64,000 nucleotides of DNA, taken from positions 62,001 to 126,000 of the forward strand of contig NZ_JAJAQC010000016.1 in assembly GCF_027604915.1 (NCBI RefSeq), in the 5' to 3' direction. Origin of the DNA: Streptomonospora mangrovi (GTDB lineage: Bacteria; Actinomycetota; Actinomycetes; Streptosporangiales; Streptosporangiaceae). Under the pieces are notes generated by a model, which saw nothing but the letters and a program-made list of their open reading frames with translations, was not told where the DNA came from and did no database searches. Positions 60,962 to 64,000 of the stretch are shown piece by piece (the first letter of the stretch is position 1; each line of letters begins with the position of its first letter). A program made the translations under genes and the position numbers.

Positions 60962-63460
60962 ATGACAGCGGTAGACGGCGACCAGGCCGCGGGCGACACC
61001 TATGACGCCCGGGCGGTCCAGGAGAAGTGGCAGGCCCGCTGGGCCGAGGAGAACCCCTTCGCGGCCAGTGAGGATCCGGCCGACGACCGTCCGCGCCGCT
61101 ATGTGGTCGACATGTTCGCCTACCCCTCCGGCGACCTCCACATGGGGCACGCCGAGGCGTTCGCCATCGGGGACGTCATCGCCCGCTACGGGTTCCAGCG
61201 CGGCGACAACGTGCTGCACCCCATCGGCTGGGACTCCTTCGGGCTTCCCGCCGAGAACGCGGCCATCAAGCACGGCACCCACCCCGCCGAGTGGACCTAC
61301 GCCAACATCGAGACCCAGGCGGAGTCCTTCAAGCGCTACGGCATCGCCGTGGACTGGTCGCGGCGGCTGCACACCAGCGACCCCGAGTACTACAAGTGGA
61401 ACCAGTGGCTGTTCCTGCGGTTCTTCGAGCGCGGGCTGGCCTACCGCAAGAACGGCCTGGTCAACTGGTGTCCCAAGGACCAGACCGTGCTCGCCAACGA
61501 GCAGGTCGTGCAGGGCCGCTGCGAGCGCTGCGGTACCGAGGTCGTGCGCCGCAGCCTGAACCAGTGGTACTACCGCATCACCTCCTACGCCGACCGGCTG
61601 CTGGACGACATGGACCAGTTGGAGAACGGCAACTGGCCCGACGACGTCCTGACGATGCAGCGCAACTGGATCGGCCGCTCCCACGGCGCCGACGTGCGCT
61701 TCGCCATCGAGGGGCGCGACGAACCGGTCTCCGTCTTCACCACCAGGCCCGACACCCTCTACGGCGCCACGTTCTTCGTCGTGGCCGCCGACGCCCCGCT
61801 GGCCGAGGAGCTGTGCGCCGAGGACCGCCGGGCCGAGTTCGAGTCCTACCGCGACCAGGTCGCCAAGCTGTCCGACATCGAGCGGCAGTCCACCGAGCGC
61901 CCCAAGACCGGCGTCTTCCTGGGCCGCTACGCGGTCAACCCGGTCAACGGCGAGCGCATCCCCGTGTGGGCCGCCGACTACGTCCTGGCCGACTACGGCC
62001 ACGGCGCCGTCATGGCCGTCCCGGCGCACGACCAGCGCGACCTCGACTTCGCGCTCAAGTTCGGCCTGGAGGTCCGCGAGGTCGTCGACACCGGCGAGCC
62101 CAGCCCGGTCGAGACCGGCCTGGCCACCGCCGGCGAGGGCCGCCTGATGAACTCCGGCCCGCTGGACGGCCTGTCCAAGAGCGAGGCCATCCCCCGGATC
62201 ATCGAGATCCTGGCCGAGCGCGGCACCGGCTCGGCGGCGGTCAACTACCGCCTCCGCGACTGGCTGCTGTCGCGGCAGCGCTTCTGGGGCACCCCGATCC
62301 CGATCGTGCACTGCCCCGACTGCGGCGAGGTCCCGGTCCCCGACGACGAGCTGCCGGTGCGGCTGCCCGAGAACCTCAAGGGCGCCGACCTCGCGCCCAA
62401 GGGCGTCTCGCCGCTGGCCGCCGCCGCCGACTGGGTCAACACCGCCTGCCCCAAGTGCGGGGGAGCGGCCAAGCGCGACACCGACACCATGGACACCTTC
62501 GTGGACTCGTCCTGGTACTTCCTGCGCTACTGCTCGCCGGGCGCCGACACCGCCCCCTTCGACGTCGACCAGGTCGCCAAGTGGGGGCCGGTGGACCAGT
62601 ACATCGGGGGCAAGGAGCACGCGACCCTGCACCTGCTCTACTCGCGCTTCTTCGTCAAGGTCCTCTACGACATGGGCCTGGTCGGGTTCACCGAGCCGTT
62701 CCGCCGGCTGCTCAACCAGGGCCAGGTCATCAACCAGGGCAGGGCGATGTCCAAGTCCCTGGGCAACGGGGTCGACCTGGGCGAGGAGATCGACAAGTAC
62801 GGCGTCGACGCCGTCCGCCTGACCATGGTCTTCGCCGGGCCGCCCGAGGACGACATCGACTGGGCCGACGTCTCGCCGGCCGCGTCGCTGAAGTTCCTCA
62901 ACCGGGCCTACCGGGTCATGGCCGAGGCCGGCGCCGCCTCCGCGCCCGGGGCCGACCCCGCCGACGGGGACCTCGCGCTGCGCAAGGCCACCCACCAGGC
63001 GCTGGACAAGATCACCGCCGCCGTCGACGCGCACCGGTTCAACGTCGCGGTCGCCCGCATCATGGAGCTGGTCACGGCCGCGCGCAAGGCCATCGACTCC
63101 GGCCCCGGCGCGGCCGACCCCGCCGTGCGCGAGGCCGCCGAGGTCGTCGCGATCACGCTCGCGCTGTTCGCGCCCTACGTCGCCGAGGAGGGCTGGGAGC
63201 GCCTGGGGCACACCGGCTCGGTGTCGGTGGGCAACTGGCGCCGGCCCGACCCCGCGCTGCTGACCCAGGAGTCGGTGACGTGTGTCGTGCAGGTCGCCAG
63301 CAAGGTCCGTGACAAACTGGACGTCGCTCCGGACATCAGCGCCGAGGAGCTGGAACGCCTCGCGCTGGCCTCGGAGAAGGTGCAGGCGTTCATCGACGGC
63401 AGGGAGGTCCGCAGGATCGTGGTGCGGGCGCCCAAGCTGGTCAACATCGTGGTGGGCTGA
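60962..63460 (+). CDS. leuS: Leucyl-tRNA synthetase
   Basis: Class I synthetase charging tRNA-Leu, 832 residues. HIGH motif as HMGH (60-63), KMSKS as AMSKS (MSKS 596-599), the editing domain with TTRPDTLYG and the catalytic-site element [13 protein letters not shown]. Cys pairs in NWCPKDQ/CERCG and CPDCG/CPKCG are zinc-ribbon inserts. The length is typical of shorter bacterial LeuRS. ATG after a long leader. The next gene begins 3 bp past the stop. Confidence 0.97.
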   Translation: MTAVDGDQAAGDTYDARAVQEKWQARWAEENPFAASEDPADDRPRRYVVDMFAYPSGDLHMGHAEAFAIGDVIARYGFQRGDNVLHPIGWDSFGLPAENAAIKHGTHPAEWTYANIETQAESFKRYGIAVDWSRRLHTSDPEYYKWNQWLFLRFFERGLAYRKNGLVNWCPKDQTVLANEQVVQGRCERCGTEVVRRSLNQWYYRITSYADRLLDDMDQLENGNWPDDVLTMQRNWIGRSHGADVRFAIEGRDEPVSVFTTRPDTLYGATFFVVAADAPLAEELCAEDRRAEFESYRDQVAKLSDIERQSTERPKTGVFLGRYAVNPVNGERIPVWAADYVLADYGHGAVMAVPAHDQRDLDFALKFGLEVREVVDTGEPSPVETGLATAGEGRLMNSGPLDGLSKSEAIPRIIEILAERGTGSAAVNYRLRDWLLSRQRFWGTPIPIVHCPDCGEVPVPDDELPVRLPENLKGADLAPKGVSPLAAAADWVNTACPKCGGAAKRDTDTMDTFVDSSWYFLRYCSPGADTAPFDVDQVAKWGPVDQYIGGKEHATLHLLYSRFFVKVLYDMGLVGFTEPFRRLLNQGQVINQGRAMSKSLGNGVDLGEEIDKYGVDAVRLTMVFAGPPEDDIDWADVSPAASLKFLNRAYRVMAEAGAASAPGADPADGDLALRKATHQALDKITAAVDAHRFNVAVARIMELVTAARKAIDSGPGAADPAVREAAEVVAITLALFAPYVAEEGWERLGHTGSVSVGNWRRPDPALLTQESVTCVVQVASKVRDKLDVAPDISAEELERLALASEKVQAFIDGREVRRIVVRAPKLVNIVVG

Positions 63461-63463
63461 CCC

Positions 63464-64000
63464 ATGGCGTGGGCCGGCCGTGCCGTCGAGGCGGCGACCG
63501 CCACCCCCGCGCGCCTGTGGCTGACCGCCGGGGCCGGGGTGGTGCTGCTGGTCGCCGCGTCGCTCACCGCGGGGATCGTCCTGAGCAGCGACGACCCCGC
63601 CGTGCAGGCCGACGAGGGCGACACCTTCGCCTCCGCGCCCGCCTGCGACTCCGTGCCGGCCGACGCCGTGGAGTCGCTGGTGCCCGGCGCCGCACTGGAG
63701 ACCAGCGAGCACGGTCCCATGACCGACGCCGACAGCGCCACCTGCGTGTGGACCTCGATCGGCTCCGGCGACGGCCCGCCGCGCTCCCTGCACCTGGACT
63801 TCACCGCCCACTTCACCGACAAGGCGGGCGAGGTCAGCGGTGCGCGGGCGGCGGCGCTGCGGCTGGAGCAGTTGGCGCCCATCGGCCGGGTGGACGGCGC
63901 CGACCCCGTGCCCGAGCTGGGGGAGTCGGCCCTGGTGTGGCCCGCCACCTCCGACGGCACCTCCGCCGAGGTTGCCTTCCGCCGCGAGAACATGCTGATC
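63464..64000 (+). CDS. Membrane-anchored extracellular protein, 3' end outside the window
   Basis: The frame runs from ATG 63464 to the window end without a stop (179 residues visible). One membrane helix (about 19-41) is followed by an extracytoplasmic domain with Cys61 and Cys94 (PACDSVP, ATCVWTS) spaced as in DUF3558-like secreted proteins of actinomycetes. No lipobox is present. It starts 3 bp after leuS and is probably co-transcribed. Function unknown. Confidence 0.75.
   Translation, partial: MAWAGRAVEAATATPARLWLTAGAGVVLLVAASLTAGIVLSSDDPAVQADEGDTFASAPACDSVPADAVESLVPGAALETSEHGPMTDADSATCVWTSIGSGDGPPRSLHLDFTAHFTDKAGEVSGARAAALRLEQLAPIGRVDGADPVPELGESALVWPATSDGTSAEVAFRRENMLI

Overview
This is a 64-kb chromosomal window from a very high-GC actinomycete. 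Nocardiopsaceae (Nocardiopsis, Streptomonospora, Thermobifida relatives) fits best. The evidence is the order tig-clpP1-clpP2-clpX, folC-DUF4233-ndk, mreBCD-mrdA-rodA, a radical SAM/DUF2344 pair followed by RNase E/G, rplU-rpmA-obgE-proB-proA-nadD-rsfS, and a gene pair for 10-methyl fatty acids, a lipid typical of that family. The family assignment is an inference from gene content; no rRNA is present to test it.

Layout. 1-1079: the 3' part of a tyrosine recombinase gene points at the 3' end of a tRNA-Gly(UCC) gene, which looks like the right edge of an integrated element lying to the left; a tRNA-Pro(UGG) follows. 1291-5857: trigger factor and the ClpP1/ClpP2/ClpX protease. 5858-10230: a DUF305 lipoprotein and two tandem secreted LVIVD-repeat paralogues, interrupted by extreme C homopolymers. 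10412-12707: folC, a DUF4233 membrane protein and ndk, closed by a textbook terminator. 12862-18911: the wall-elongation set mreB, mreC, mreD, mrdA (PBP2) and rodA with translationally coupled junctions. 19144-25510: radical SAM protein, DUF2344 protein and RNase E/G. 25781-34353: L21, L27, Obg, proline synthesis (proB, proA), an M48 peptidase, nadD, rsfS and a histidine phosphatase. A 33-residue zinc-ribbon gene lies between proB and proA.

34500-37772 holds three identical tRNA-Ala(GGC) genes in direct orientation. Between them sit a lower-GC regulator/short-chain dehydrogenase pair and an orphan GroES-like gene. 38171-47753 contains a secreted surface protein, a double-DUF427 protein, a DinG-type helicase, several conserved proteins of unknown role, an AI-2E-type membrane protein and a glutamate-racemase-like gene.

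48109-52872 is the most interesting metabolic block. A flavoprotein/SAM methyltransferase pair matching TmsA/TmsB (10-methylstearate synthesis) is followed by an unrecognised 149-residue protein and a cytochrome P450 that closely resembles CYP124, a methyl-branched-lipid omega-hydroxylase. 53115-57281 is a sugar ABC importer (binding protein and two permeases, no ATPase) translationally coupled to a NagZ-like GH3 hexosaminidase, suggesting amino-sugar or wall-fragment uptake. The window ends with an acyl-CoA synthetase, a small lipoprotein, a membrane protein, leuS and a membrane protein cut by the window edge.

Regulatory signals seen by eye include strong hairpin terminators after tig, ndk, rne and rpmA, and four genes whose -10 box sits only 6-8 nt before the start codon, as expected for leaderless mRNAs.
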